From Kribbella jejuensis (lineage in GTDB: Bacteria; Actinomycetota; Actinomycetes; Propionibacteriales; Kribbellaceae): a DNA stretch of 64,000 nt. The notes beneath the pieces are model-generated. The model searched no databases. It was not told the DNA's origin and saw only the letters and a program-made list of their open reading frames with translations. Shown here piece after piece: positions 50,320 to 57,854 of the stretch. Position numbers and translations under genes: made by a program. The stretch is taken from positions 2,914,001 to 2,978,000 of the forward strand of contig NZ_VFMM01000001.1 of NCBI RefSeq assembly GCF_006715085.1. Reading direction: 5' to 3'. Position 1 is the stretch's first letter; every line of letters starts with the position of its first letter.

Positions 50320-51168
50320 ATGGAACTGCTCCGCCTGGGCGCAGTCGGCGAGGAGCGCCCGTACGTGCGCGCCGCCGACGGCACCGTTCACGACCTGACC
50401 CCGCTGACCGCCGACATCGACGGTTCCTTCCTCGCCGCCGACGGCATCGCCCGCACCCGGGCAGCCCTCGACGCCGGCGAACTACCCGCGGCCGAGGTCG
50501 AGGGCCTGCGAATCGGGGCGCCGATCGCCCGCCCCGGCGCGGTGGTCTGCATCGGCATGAACTACGCGGCGCACGCGGCCGAGGGTGGCGCCGAGCCGCC
50601 GAAGCAGCCGATCGTCTTCTTCAAGCACCCGAACACGGTCGTCGGCCCGGATGACGAAGTACTCGTGCCGCGCGGCTCGGTGAAGACCGACTGGGAGGTC
50701 GAGCTCGCCGTCGTGATCGGGAAGGAAGCGCGGTACGTCGAGACCGACGAGGAGGCGCTCGCCTGCGTCGCGGGGTACACGATCGCGAACGACGTCTCCG
50801 AGCGCACCTTCCAGATCGAGGTGTCCGGCGGCCAGTGGTCGAAGGGCAAATGCTGCGAGACGTTCAACCCGCTCGGCCCGGCCCTCGTACCGGCCGACGA
50901 GGTCGACCCGACGAACCTGAACCTCCGCTCCTGGGTGAACGGCGAGCCGCGGCAGGACTCGAACACCCGGGACATGATCTTCCCGGTCGCGGCGCTGATC
51001 CGCGACCTCTCGCAGTACATGGTGCTCAGCCCCGGCGACATCGTGAACACCGGTACGCCGGAAGGCGTCGCGCTGTCCGGCCGGTTCCCGTACCTCGCGC
51101 CGGGCGACACGATGGAACTCGAGATCGAGGGCCTCGGCCGGCAGAAGCAGTCCCTCGGCAAGGCCTGA
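50320..51168 (+). CDS. fumarylacetoacetate-hydrolase-family enzyme
   Basis: A 282-residue FAH-fold enzyme, metal-dependent, acting on C-C bonds of diketo acids. Signatures are AVVCIGMNYAAHAAE, the metal-ligand stretch WEVELAVVIGKEARYV (E-x-E-x-x-x-V), GYTIANDVSER, and DIVNTGTPEGVAL. In fucose and rhamnose non-phosphorylating pathways such an enzyme cleaves 2,4-diketo-3-deoxy-sugar acids to pyruvate and an acid; the neighbouring dehydratase, lactonase and GntR genes make that role likely. The dehydrogenases of such a pathway are not in this window. A methyltransferase gene follows 35 bp later. Confidence 0.88.
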   Translation: MELLRLGAVGEERPYVRAADGTVHDLTPLTADIDGSFLAADGIARTRAALDAGELPAAEVEGLRIGAPIARPGAVVCIGMNYAAHAAEGGAEPPKQPIVFFKHPNTVVGPDDEVLVPRGSVKTDWEVELAVVIGKEARYVETDEEALACVAGYTIANDVSERTFQIEVSGGQWSKGKCCETFNPLGPALVPADEVDPTNLNLRSWVNGEPRQDSNTRDMIFPVAALIRDLSQYMVLSPGDIVNTGTPEGVALSGRFPYLAPGDTMELEIEGLGRQKQSLGKA

Positions 51169-51203
51169 GAAAACTGTCCCCGGCCGACTCTAGGCTCGGC
51201 CGG

Positions 51204-51803
51204 GTGAGCTACCTGGACGACATCAGCACCTCGTACGACAACGTCGCGGTCTCGTACGCCGAGCTCGTGGTGGACGGCGCCGACTGGGAGGTCGAGGCGT
51301 TCGACCTGCTCGCGAAGTTGGTCGCCGGCAGCGGGCGGCCCGTACTCGACGTCGGCTGTGGACCCGGCCGGACGACCGGGCTGCTGGCCGCGCGGGACCT
51401 GCCAGTCGTCGGGATCGACCTCTCGCCGGGGATGATCGAGGTCGCCCGCCGCGACCACCCCGACCTCGACTTCCGCGTCGGCTCGATGACCGCGCTCGAC
51501 CTCCCGGACGGCTCCGCGTCCGCCGTGGTGTCGTGGTGGTCGATCATCCACCTGCCGCGTGACGTCGTACCGCAGGCCTTCGCCGAGTTTCACCGGGTCC
51601 TCGCACCCGGCGGGTTCCTGTTGACGGGGTTCCACGTCGGCGAGCAGTCCACCCACAAGACCTCGGGGTACGGCGGCCACCCGATGAACATCTACGTCCA
51701 CCGCTGGACCGCGCCCGCGTTGACCGAGATCGCGGTCGAGGCCGGACTCACGCCGTACCAGGTGAGCGAAATTCCCGAGGACCGATTGCTCTTCCAGAAG
51801 TAG
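51204..51803 (+). CDS. class I SAM-dependent methyltransferase
   Basis: A 199-residue methyltransferase. SAM-binding motif I is VLDVGCGPGRTTGLL (residues 48-62), followed by VVGIDLSPGMIEVAR (motif II) and SVVSWWSIIHLP-like strand 4 (AVVSWWSIIHLP) and HRVLAPGGFLL. The N-terminus (SYLDDISTSYDNVAVSYAEL) is the usual substrate lid. GTG at 51204 starts the protein; the open frame begins far upstream inside the FAH gene in another frame. Substrate unknown; a small molecule is most likely. A glyoxalase-like gene follows after 9 bp. Confidence 0.86.
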   Translation: MSYLDDISTSYDNVAVSYAELVVDGADWEVEAFDLLAKLVAGSGRPVLDVGCGPGRTTGLLAARDLPVVGIDLSPGMIEVARRDHPDLDFRVGSMTALDLPDGSASAVVSWWSIIHLPRDVVPQAFAEFHRVLAPGGFLLTGFHVGEQSTHKTSGYGGHPMNIYVHRWTAPALTEIAVEAGLTPYQVSEIPEDRLLFQK

Positions 51804-51812
51804 CCTCTGCGC

Positions 51813-52190
51813 ATGACTTCTCGCGTGCGGACCGTGACGTTCGATGCCCACGACCCCTACGAACTCGCCGGCTTCTGGCTGCAGGTGCTGAAGGCCGAAC
51901 GCCCCGACGACGACAACCCCGGCGATCCGTACGCGTCGGTCCCGGCCGACGGCATTACCGTCCTGTTCGAGCAGAACAACGACGAGAAGTCGGTGAAGAA
52001 CCGCGCCCACCTCGACCTGGTCCCGGATACCACCCGCGACGAGGAGGTCGCGTGGCTGCTCACCCTCGGCGCCACCATCGCCCACGACCGCCGCGAACCC
52101 GACGGCAAGGGTTGGGTCGTGATGCAGGACCCCGAGGGCAACGAGTTCTGCGTACTCCGCAGCGAGGCTGAGCGCGCCGCGGACTCCTAG
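51813..52190 (+). CDS. glyoxalase-like (VOC fold) protein
   Basis: A 125-residue single-domain vicinal-oxygen-chelate protein. It opens with VRTVTFDAHDPYELAGFWLQ, has HLDLVPDTTRDEEVAWLLTL in the middle and closes with WVVMQDPEGNEFCVL, the usual D-P-E-G-N-E-F/C-V ending of the glyoxalase-like domain. Members bind or turn over small ligands, often as resistance proteins. It may be co-transcribed with the methyltransferase. Its TAG stop shares a CTAG with the convergent small gene. Confidence 0.83.
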   Translation: MTSRVRTVTFDAHDPYELAGFWLQVLKAERPDDDNPGDPYASVPADGITVLFEQNNDEKSVKNRAHLDLVPDTTRDEEVAWLLTLGATIAHDRREPDGKGWVVMQDPEGNEFCVLRSEAERAADS

Positions 52191-52588
52191 AGTTCGTCGA
52201 CGTACGGCGTCTGGCCGGTGAAGGTCAGGTGCCAGTCGGTGCTGCGGGCGGTGACCGTGAGGTCGTAGCCCTGGCGGCGGGCGGTGAGTTCGTGGCGGTC
52301 GTCGGTGGGTTCGGCGATCGTCACCTTCCAGCCGCGGGACTCGAGGGTGGCGGCGGCGAAGCCGAGTTGCGCCTCCGGGTCCGGGGTGACGGTCGGGTCG
52401 CCGGTCTCGACGGTGATCGTGCAGACGGACTCCGGCCCGCGGTCGTCGGACAGCGCGCCCTGGTCGACGGGTCCGGGATCCTGGGTCACCGCCGGCGTCT
52501 GGCCAGGTACGACGACGGCCGCGACCGCGAGGAGTTCCGAGCGGAGGTGGTTGCGGGCTTCGGTCAAGGTCACGCTTCCGTGATACAC
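52187..52588 (-). CDS. small conserved protein, second of a paralogous pair
   Basis: A 133-residue protein of unknown function without signal peptide. It aligns along its full length with the protein encoded upstream at 52629: both have LRSELLAVA(A/E), VVxPxQxPxVTxDPGPV, a short DRG/DGRG, a GxPxxxDPxAE strand, a TLESRGW/ALRARGW helix end, (R)RxGYD(L/V), TDWxxTxTGxTP at the end. The pair is a tandem duplication, about 40% identical by eye. The start at 52588 needs an ATG 40 bp after the paralogue's stop. The fold appears as alpha plus beta with four strands. Confidence 0.65.
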   Translation of the reverse strand: MYHGSVTLTEARNHLRSELLAVAAVVVPGQTPAVTQDPGPVDQGALSDDRGPESVCTITVETGDPTVTPDPEAQLGFAAATLESRGWKVTIAEPTDDRHELTARRQGYDLTVTARSTDWHLTFTGQTPYVDEL

Positions 52589-52628
52589 CGTGCGGCCAAG
52601 CCAGGCGAGGACACGCCGTACATCCGGT

Positions 52629-53000
52629 TCAGGAGCCGACGGGCGTTTCCCCGGTGAGTGTGATCCGCCAGTCGGTCGCCCAGGCGTGCACGGCGACGTC
52701 GTACCCGTCGCGGCGCGCGGCGACCCGATAATGACCGTTCTCCACAGGTACGACGTCCGCTGACCAGCCGCGGGCGCGCAACGCCGTCGCCGCGGCCTCG
52801 ACCTCGGCCGCCGGATCCGGCGCCTGTGGGTTGCCGGTTTGGACGGTGACCCTCGAGACGGTAGCCGTCCCGCGGCCGTCGAACAGTACGCCGGGGTTCA
52901 CCGGGCCCGGGTCGTGCGTGACGACCGGCCGCTGGTCGGGTACGACGGCCTCCGCGACCGCCACCAACTCGCTCCGCAGGAACTCCCTGTCGTCCGTCAT
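52629..53000 (-). CDS. small conserved protein, first of a paralogous pair
   Basis: A 123-residue paralogue of the preceding entry. The ATG at 53000 has GGAGG 6 bases upstream and overlaps the stop of the DUF1023-type hydrolase gene by 4 bp (ATGA), so it is translated together with that enzyme. The sequence starts TDDREFLRSELVAVAEAVV and ends TDWRITLTGETPVGS. It has no cysteine, membrane helix or known motif. An accessory, inhibitor or substrate-carrier role for the hydrolase is possible; nothing in the sequence decides. Confidence 0.68.
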   Translation of the reverse strand: MTDDREFLRSELVAVAEAVVPDQRPVVTHDPGPVNPGVLFDGRGTATVSRVTVQTGNPQAPDPAAEVEAAATALRARGWSADVVPVENGHYRVAARRDGYDVAVHAWATDWRITLTGETPVGS

Positions 53001-54127
53001 CGCCGCCTCCCCTCCGCTCGACCGCTTCGCTCCACCATCTTGGCCCTCCTTGGGCCGGCGGCCCCGGACCCTTGCGGCGGACCCCCGGGCGCCACAACTC
53101 CGTCGTACGCCACCGCTGCTCCGCGGTCCAGCGAAGTCACCTCGTCGTAGGCGGTCGAAGCAAGGTGCGCCGCCACGTTCAGCGGGACCGCCCACGCCAA
53201 CTCGGTCTCCGCGCCGCGTCCGGTGCTCGTCGTCGTGATGTGCTCAAGATCGCCCCGGACCACCCGGCCGATGTTGCGCAGCGCCTCGCTGTTCGGGCGG
53301 TAGTACTCGTTGTGCCAGTGCACTGAGACCGGGTCCTCGCCGCGCGGGTCGGCCGTCGCCATCCGGATCGCGTCCGGAAAGTTCGCCGGGTCCGGCCCGT
53401 GCCACTCGGAGTACGACACGTAGTCGCCCGGCGCGCGCTCGGTGAACAGCCGGGTCGGCGGCTGGACGAAGTCCGCAGCCTCGTCGATGTGCTTCTCGAT
53501 CCCCGGCGACCCGGTCATCACCAGCCGCGTCGGCCGCGCGCCGCCCTTGATCACGGCCTGCCCGGCGACGTCGGTGCCGTACGAATGCGCGACCACCGTG
53601 ACGTCGGCGTTCGGGTCTTTCAGCTCGTCGAGCTCGGTCAGGCACTCCGCGAGCCGCGGTCCACCCTCGATCGCCGCCTTCTTGCTGGCCGCCTGCAGCA
53701 AGCCTTGCGGCGAGTCGTAGTCGAGCCACACCACCACGGCGGTGTCCTGCGGGCCGGCCTCGTCCCGGATCAGGCCGCCACGGTCGGACTGCCCGCGGAA
53801 CGTGTCCAGGCTGTTCCCCATCCCGGGCACCAGGACGGCGACGTTCTTAGCGTGCTCGAGATCGCCGAGGACCTCGACAGCACGGCCCTTGCCGTCCGGG
53901 TCGACCGTGAGGAACTGCCGCGGCCGCTGGACCTGCACGACGTTGCCGTCGGCATCCACGTCGGTGGCCGTGACCGGGACGAGCAGTTCCTTGATGGTGG
54001 CGAGCCGCTTCACCTGGGCATCAGTCGCCGTCCGCGCGTCGAGCGCGGCCTGCAGGCGGTCGCAGGCAGCAACGAGTAGCTCGTGGTTCGCACGGAACCG
54101 TTCATCCAACAGCTCGGACACGATCAT
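52997..54127 (-). CDS. DUF1023-type alpha/beta hydrolase
   Basis: A 376-residue protein of the actinobacterial DUF1023 hydrolase family. A helical N-terminal part (residues 1-60, with RANHELLVAACDRLQAALDA) precedes the hydrolase fold. The nucleophile is in TVVAHSYGTDVAG (G-x-S-x-G-like AHSYGT), and earlier VAVLVPGMGNSLDTF holds the oxyanion region; the late SVHWHNEYY region may supply the histidine. Members are often linked to type VII secretion substrates and lipid processing, but no such genes are here. The ATG at 54127 is used; the C-terminus is Arg/Gly/Ala-rich and low in complexity. First gene of a three-gene unit. Confidence 0.82.
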   Translation of the reverse strand: MIVSELLDERFRANHELLVAACDRLQAALDARTATDAQVKRLATIKELLVPVTATDVDADGNVVQVQRPRQFLTVDPDGKGRAVEVLGDLEHAKNVAVLVPGMGNSLDTFRGQSDRGGLIRDEAGPQDTAVVVWLDYDSPQGLLQAASKKAAIEGGPRLAECLTELDELKDPNADVTVVAHSYGTDVAGQAVIKGGARPTRLVMTGSPGIEKHIDEAADFVQPPTRLFTERAPGDYVSYSEWHGPDPANFPDAIRMATADPRGEDPVSVHWHNEYYRPNSEALRNIGRVVRGDLEHITTTSTGRGAETELAWAVPLNVAAHLASTAYDEVTSLDRGAAVAYDGVVAPGGPPQGSGAAGPRRAKMVERSGRAEGRRR

Positions 54128-54185
54128 CCGCGACTCCCCGTGACAGCCGGTCACCTGGGCGTGAGACCGGGCCTACCGCAGTTTG

Positions 54186-54782
54186 TCAGGAGATGCTTCC
54201 GAAGGCCAGCGACCAGTTGCCCGAGTGGTGTGACAGGCGGACCGCGGCCAGCGGACGTACGTCGACGTGCCGGAGCGACTCCGCCGGCGCGTCCACGGCG
54301 TACAGGACGACCGCCCGGACCACCGCGGGATGGACGACAGCGACGACCGAGGTCCGTTCGTCGTGCCGCTCGACCAGGTCGCCGAGCCAGTCCGCGACCC
54401 GGATCAGCACATCGTTCTCGGACTCGCCACCGGGCGTCGCCGTGTGCGGCCGCTCGAGCCACGCCGACACCCGCTGCGGATCCTCGCCGAGCAGCTCTTC
54501 GAGGTCGCGGCCGGTCCATTCGCCGTACTCACGGTCCCGCAGTGCGGGCTCGACCACGGGGTCTTCGAACCCCAGGGCAGCAGCTGTCCGTACGGCGGCC
54601 CGCTCGGGGCCGGCGTACACCGCATCGGCCGCGAACTTGAGCTCCCGCGCCGCCTCGACGCTCGCCGGATCCGGCTCGGCGTCGCCGCCGAGGACGAGTC
54701 CGCGCAGCGCGGGCGTCAGGGCGTGCGCGATCAAGGTCAACGACAGCGGCGGTGGGGCGGGGAAGGTCTTCAACTCCGTCAA
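54186..54782 (-). CDS. histidine-phosphatase-fold protein with altered RHG motif
   Basis: A 198-residue member of the phosphoglycerate-mutase-like branch. The usual R-H-G catalytic motif reads LIAHALTPA here (A-H-A), while the second part, GPERAAVRTAAALG, the acidic EYGEWTGRDLEEL and the late VVHPAVVRAVV histidine are kept. The start is a TTG at 54782 with AAAAGG upstream, overlapping the cbtA stop by 4 bp (TTGA). It is the third gene of a cobalamin-riboswitch operon, so a role in corrinoid synthesis (as with the phosphatase CobC) or cobalt handling is likely, although the changed motif may weaken phosphatase activity. Confidence 0.82.
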   Translation of the reverse strand: MTELKTFPAPPPLSLTLIAHALTPALRGLVLGGDAEPDPASVEAARELKFAADAVYAGPERAAVRTAAALGFEDPVVEPALRDREYGEWTGRDLEELLGEDPQRVSAWLERPHTATPGGESENDVLIRVADWLGDLVERHDERTSVVAVVHPAVVRAVVLYAVDAPAESLRHVDVRPLAAVRLSHHSGNWSLAFGSIS

Positions 54783-55510
54783 ACTGTCACCTTTTCTCGG
54801 GCCGGCCGGCGGTCCACCGCGGCCGCGTACCCGAATCCGAGCAGGAGCCACAGCGTCGCCTGCGTACCGAGCGAGGCGAACCGGAACTGCCACAGCAGCG
54901 TAGCGGGGAAGGCCTCCGGAACCTCGTTGATCCGCGGCAGGATCAGGTACGCCGCGACCACGGTCGCGACGAGTCCGACGACACCGCCCGCGAGCCGGGC
55001 GACCTCGCCGTACCGCTCCGCCCAGCGCGACAGCGCGACACCGGCCCAGACCGCGAGCAGGCCGATCACCAGCGTCAGCAGGTACGTGACGGTCCGCTTC
55101 GTGATCGTGTCCGGGTCCCCGACCGCGGGCGGATTGGGTGGGTATTTGAAGAACGGGACCAGAACGATGCCGACGAAGCCCGCCGCGGCGAGGCCCAGCG
55201 CGGCGTGCGCGTCGTTCCCGGTACGGAGCTTGCGGCGGAGCAGCGTGAACCCGACGGCGAACAGCCCGCCGAGCGCCACGCCGTACAGGCTGGTCGCGAG
55301 GAACAGGCCGACCTTCTGGCCTTCGCGGCTCACGAGTGGTGCTTCTTCCTCGTGGCCGTGGTCGTGTGAGTGCGCGGCGCCGGCCTCTTCGATCGCGATC
55401 GCCGCGTCGACACGCGGCTCGCCCATCACGTAGGCGAACGTTCCGGCCAGCAGGCCGGCGAAGAGTCCGACGATCAGTCCGCGCACCAGGAGCGATCCGA
55501 AGGTGCGCAT
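54779..55510 (-). CDS. cbtA: CbtA cobalt transporter subunit
   Basis: A 243-residue membrane protein of the CbtA family with five predicted helices (9-31, 78-100, 112-132, 150-172, 190-212; last near 225). After helix 1 there is a histidine-rich loop (HSHDHGHEEE), as in metal-uptake proteins. The motif FFKYPPNPPAVGDPDTI is diagnostic for the family. With CbtB it is predicted to import cobalt for vitamin B12 synthesis. The ATG at 55510 lies 5 bp after the cbtB stop. Expression is under the riboswitch upstream of cbtB. Confidence 0.93.
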   Translation of the reverse strand: MRTFGSLLVRGLIVGLFAGLLAGTFAYVMGEPRVDAAIAIEEAGAAHSHDHGHEEEAPLVSREGQKVGLFLATSLYGVALGGLFAVGFTLLRRKLRTGNDAHAALGLAAAGFVGIVLVPFFKYPPNPPAVGDPDTITKRTVTYLLTLVIGLLAVWAGVALSRWAERYGEVARLAGGVVGLVATVVAAYLILPRINEVPEAFPATLLWQFRFASLGTQATLWLLLGFGYAAAVDRRPAREKVTV

Positions 55511-55515
55511 CCGAT

Positions 55516-55713
55516 CTAGTGGCAGGGCACGCCGAGCAGGTGCCGACCGTCGTGCATCAGCTCGTGCAGGTACATGCCCGAGCGGGACACGGCCCCCTGG
55601 TCGAAGCCGACCAGGTACGCGAGCAGCAACAGCACACCGACGCTGAGCAGCGCGGCGGCGAGAAGCTTCGGAGAAATCGCCGGTACGGCGACGGTGCGGG
55701 CAGGAGCTGCCAT
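55516..55713 (-). CDS. cbtB: CbtB small cobalt transporter subunit
   Basis: A 65-residue one-helix membrane protein. The helix at 17-37 (LLAAALLSVGVLLLLAYLVG) is followed by FDQGAVSRSGMYLHELMHDG and RHLLGVPCH, with four histidines and one cysteine, the typical CbtB C-terminus for cobalt capture. It is the first gene of the operon; the ribosome-binding site (CAGGAGG) lies 10 bases upstream of the ATG, directly after the riboswitch platform. Confidence 0.93.
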   Translation of the reverse strand: MAAPARTVAVPAISPKLLAAALLSVGVLLLLAYLVGFDQGAVSRSGMYLHELMHDGRHLLGVPCH

Positions 55714-55759
55714 CTGAACTGAACCTCCTGGGGAAGTGCGCGTCCCCTTCGAAAGGCTG

Positions 55760-55868
55760 CAGTGCCCGAGCGTCCTGACTTACGAGCCGAAGCTCGATCA
55801 CAGTGGCGCGGCCGCGCCGGACTCTCACCGGCTTCCCTCATGGCACCGCAGGTTGACTCCCGAACCGT
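55760..55868 (-). ncRNA. cobalamin riboswitch
   Basis: On the minus strand the leader reads GGTGCCATGAGGGAAGCCGG, GTGAGAGTCCGGCGCGG, GCCACTGTGA and AAGTCAGGACGC, the ordered core elements of the B12 riboswitch including the B12 box. It is followed by a possible expression-platform hairpin (GGGG and CCCC arms near 55732-55749) next to the ribosome-binding site of cbtB. Bound cobalamin should shut off the cobalt importer and phosphatase genes. Confidence 0.93.
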
Positions 55869-55946
55869 ACGGCCCAACCCGAACCCCGGTCAACGCGACC
55901 CGGCGCGCCGGTGACCAATCCCACTCGTGCCGACCGGCACCGAGGA

Positions 55947-57305
55947 TCAGGCGGTACGGCGGGCCGCCAGCACTCCGAGCAGCGCGAGCAGCGCCGGGAA
56001 TCCGAACGCCACGACGTACGCCGTGACCGCGGAATGCGGCTCCATCGCGGCGAACAGCGACCCGCCGATCGCGAGCACCGTTGCCGTGGACAACGAGTCG
56101 CTGAGCTGTGCGGCGGAGCTGTTCGCGCCCTGCTCGTCCCGTTCGGAGTACTCCAGCACGAGCACTGACAGCGTCGGGAAAACGGTACCCATCCCGAGCC
56201 CGGTCAGGCTCCAGCCGAGGATCCCGACCAGGACCGGTACGTGCTGGTTCAGCGTGAGGGTGGCGGTCGCGATGCCGAGCACGATCAGGATCATCCCGCC
56301 CTGCAGGAAGACGCTGTGCGCGAACGGCTGGTTCGGGCGCCCGCGGTACCACGACGCCGCGGTCCAGCTCAGCGCGCTGACGGTCAGCACCAATCCGGCC
56401 AGCGCCGGCGACAACCCGCGCTCCCGAGTCAGCATCAGCGGCAGGAACACCTCGGCACCGAACCCGGAAGCGGCCACCAACCCGCGCAAGGCGACCACCG
56501 ACGGCAGTCCGCGCCCGAACGTGAATGTTGTTTTGGGCAACAACCGCGGACCGAACGCGATCACCCCGGCCAGCCCGACCGCCAACAGGACGAGCTGTAC
56601 GACGCCACGCTGCTGGCCGCCGTAGTGCAGCAACCCGACGCCGACTGCAGCCGCCACCGCCCACATCGCGCGCTTGTCCCACAGCCTGCCCGGGCGTACG
56701 TCGTACCCGCTGCCCTGCGCCAGCCCCGGCCGCATCACCAGCGCTGCGGGTATCGCGAGGACCGGTACGGCGAGGAAGACCAGACGCCAGCTCGCGTGTT
56801 CGACGATCAATCCGGCGATCGCTGGTCCGACCAACGATGGCACGACCCATCCTGTTGCGAACGCGGCGAAGATCCGCGGCCGCAGGCGGGCCGGGTACAG
56901 GTGCCCCACGATGACATACAACGCAACCGTCAGCAGGCCGGAGCCGTATCCCTGGATGATCCGCCCGACGACGAGCACCTCCATCGAGGGCGCGAATCCT
57001 GCGATCACCAACCCCGCCAGGAACCACGCCGTACCGTGCCAGAGTGGCCGGGTCGGCCCCTTCAGGTCGCTCCAGGTGCCGGAGACAACCATCGCGACCA
57101 CACCGGAAGCGAGCGGACCGCCGAACGCGAGCGCGTACAGGCTCAGCCCGTCGAGCGCCTGCGCGACCGTCGGCATCGCGGTCGCGACCGCCAGCGATTC
57201 GAACGCGACCAGCGTGATCAGCGCGACCATGCCGATCGTCAGCGCACGGTACTGCGGGGAGAGGACGCCGTCGGTCCCGGTCGCCGGCTCGGCAAGCCCG
57301 GTCAC
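55947..57305 (-). CDS. MFS transporter, 14-helix type
   Basis: A 452-residue major-facilitator protein, probably a drug or metabolite exporter. Visible are VAFESLAVATAMPTVAQAL in helix 1, the motif A loop (SDLKGPTRPL), GRIIQGYGSG in helix 4, and about 12-14 hydrophobic helices in all. The second half has TLTLNQHVPVLVGILGWSLT and EQGANSSAAQLSD, which match the actinobacterial EmrB-like group. The start is GTG at 57305. A long stem-loop is located just upstream (57311-57374). It runs in the same direction as cbtBA but ends 80 bp before that riboswitch. Confidence 0.87.
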   Translation of the reverse strand: MTGLAEPATGTDGVLSPQYRALTIGMVALITLVAFESLAVATAMPTVAQALDGLSLYALAFGGPLASGVVAMVVSGTWSDLKGPTRPLWHGTAWFLAGLVIAGFAPSMEVLVVGRIIQGYGSGLLTVALYVIVGHLYPARLRPRIFAAFATGWVVPSLVGPAIAGLIVEHASWRLVFLAVPVLAIPAALVMRPGLAQGSGYDVRPGRLWDKRAMWAVAAAVGVGLLHYGGQQRGVVQLVLLAVGLAGVIAFGPRLLPKTTFTFGRGLPSVVALRGLVAASGFGAEVFLPLMLTRERGLSPALAGLVLTVSALSWTAASWYRGRPNQPFAHSVFLQGGMILIVLGIATATLTLNQHVPVLVGILGWSLTGLGMGTVFPTLSVLVLEYSERDEQGANSSAAQLSDSLSTATVLAIGGSLFAAMEPHSAVTAYVVAFGFPALLALLGVLAARRTA

Positions 57306-57310
57306 GGGGC

Positions 57311-57374
57311 CTCCCGTCCTGGACTGAGGAGCGGAGGGAGCGGAGCGACCGGAGCGACGAGGGAAGGACGGGAG
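57311..57374 (-). repeat. stem-loop with iterated GGAGCG units before the MFS gene
   Basis: Perfect 10-bp arms CTCCCGTCCT (57311-57320) and AGGACGGGAG (57365-57374) enclose 44 bases that consist mostly of GGAGCG/GAGCGA iterations. The element lies a few bases before the GTG start of the MFS gene, so it may form in its leader RNA. Similar GAGCGnAGCGACGA sequences occur in the repeat region at 11.3 and 12.2 kb, so this may be one copy of a dispersed family. Confidence 0.55.
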
Positions 57375-57472
57375 TTACAGCCCCGTGGCCCGCCGCGACG
57401 GAGTCGCGGCATGAGTACTGTCGTCATGCCGAGAACGATCCGTCCTCAAGTGGGCTTTAAGTCAACTATTTC

Positions 57473-57838
57473 CTAGAGGACCGCGGCGAGCACGAGCGCG
57501 AGGAGCGGGGGGACGGCCTGGGCGGCGGCCGCGCGGAGCATCCGGCGGTCGGAGGCGAGCAGTACGACGCCCGCGCCCGCCATGCACGCGCAGGCGAACA
57601 GCGCGATCGCGTGGCCCTTGTCGCCGCCCCAGATCAGGCCGCCGAGGGCGCCGATCGCCAGGAACAGGTTGTAGAAGCCTTGGTTGAACGCCCACGGGCG
57701 GGTGGCCTCGACATCGTTTTCCTGCACCAGGAAACGCTGGTACGTGCTCGGCTTGCGGAACAGCAGGCTCTCCATGGCGAACACGGCCAGGTGGAACAGC
57801 CCCGCGACGACGACGAAGATCTGCGCGATCACGCTCAT
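57473..57838 (-). CDS. DUF1304 family membrane protein
   Basis: A 121-residue protein of four hydrophobic helices (residues 5-22, 52-70, 75-95, 100-120). The conserved motif is FAMESLLFRKPSTYQRF near helix 1 and NQGFYNLFLAIGALGGL, diagnostic for DUF1304 (YqjF/YoaK-like) proteins. The role is unknown. The ATG at 57838 is used, as the open frame upstream is only a shadow of the next gene. It follows the phosphotriesterase-like gene by 16 bp and may be co-transcribed. Confidence 0.83.
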   Translation of the reverse strand: MSVIAQIFVVVAGLFHLAVFAMESLLFRKPSTYQRFLVQENDVEATRPWAFNQGFYNLFLAIGALGGLIWGGDKGHAIALFACACMAGAGVVLLASDRRMLRAAAAQAVPPLLALVLAAVL

Positions 57839-57854
57839 GCCCCGGAACGTACCG

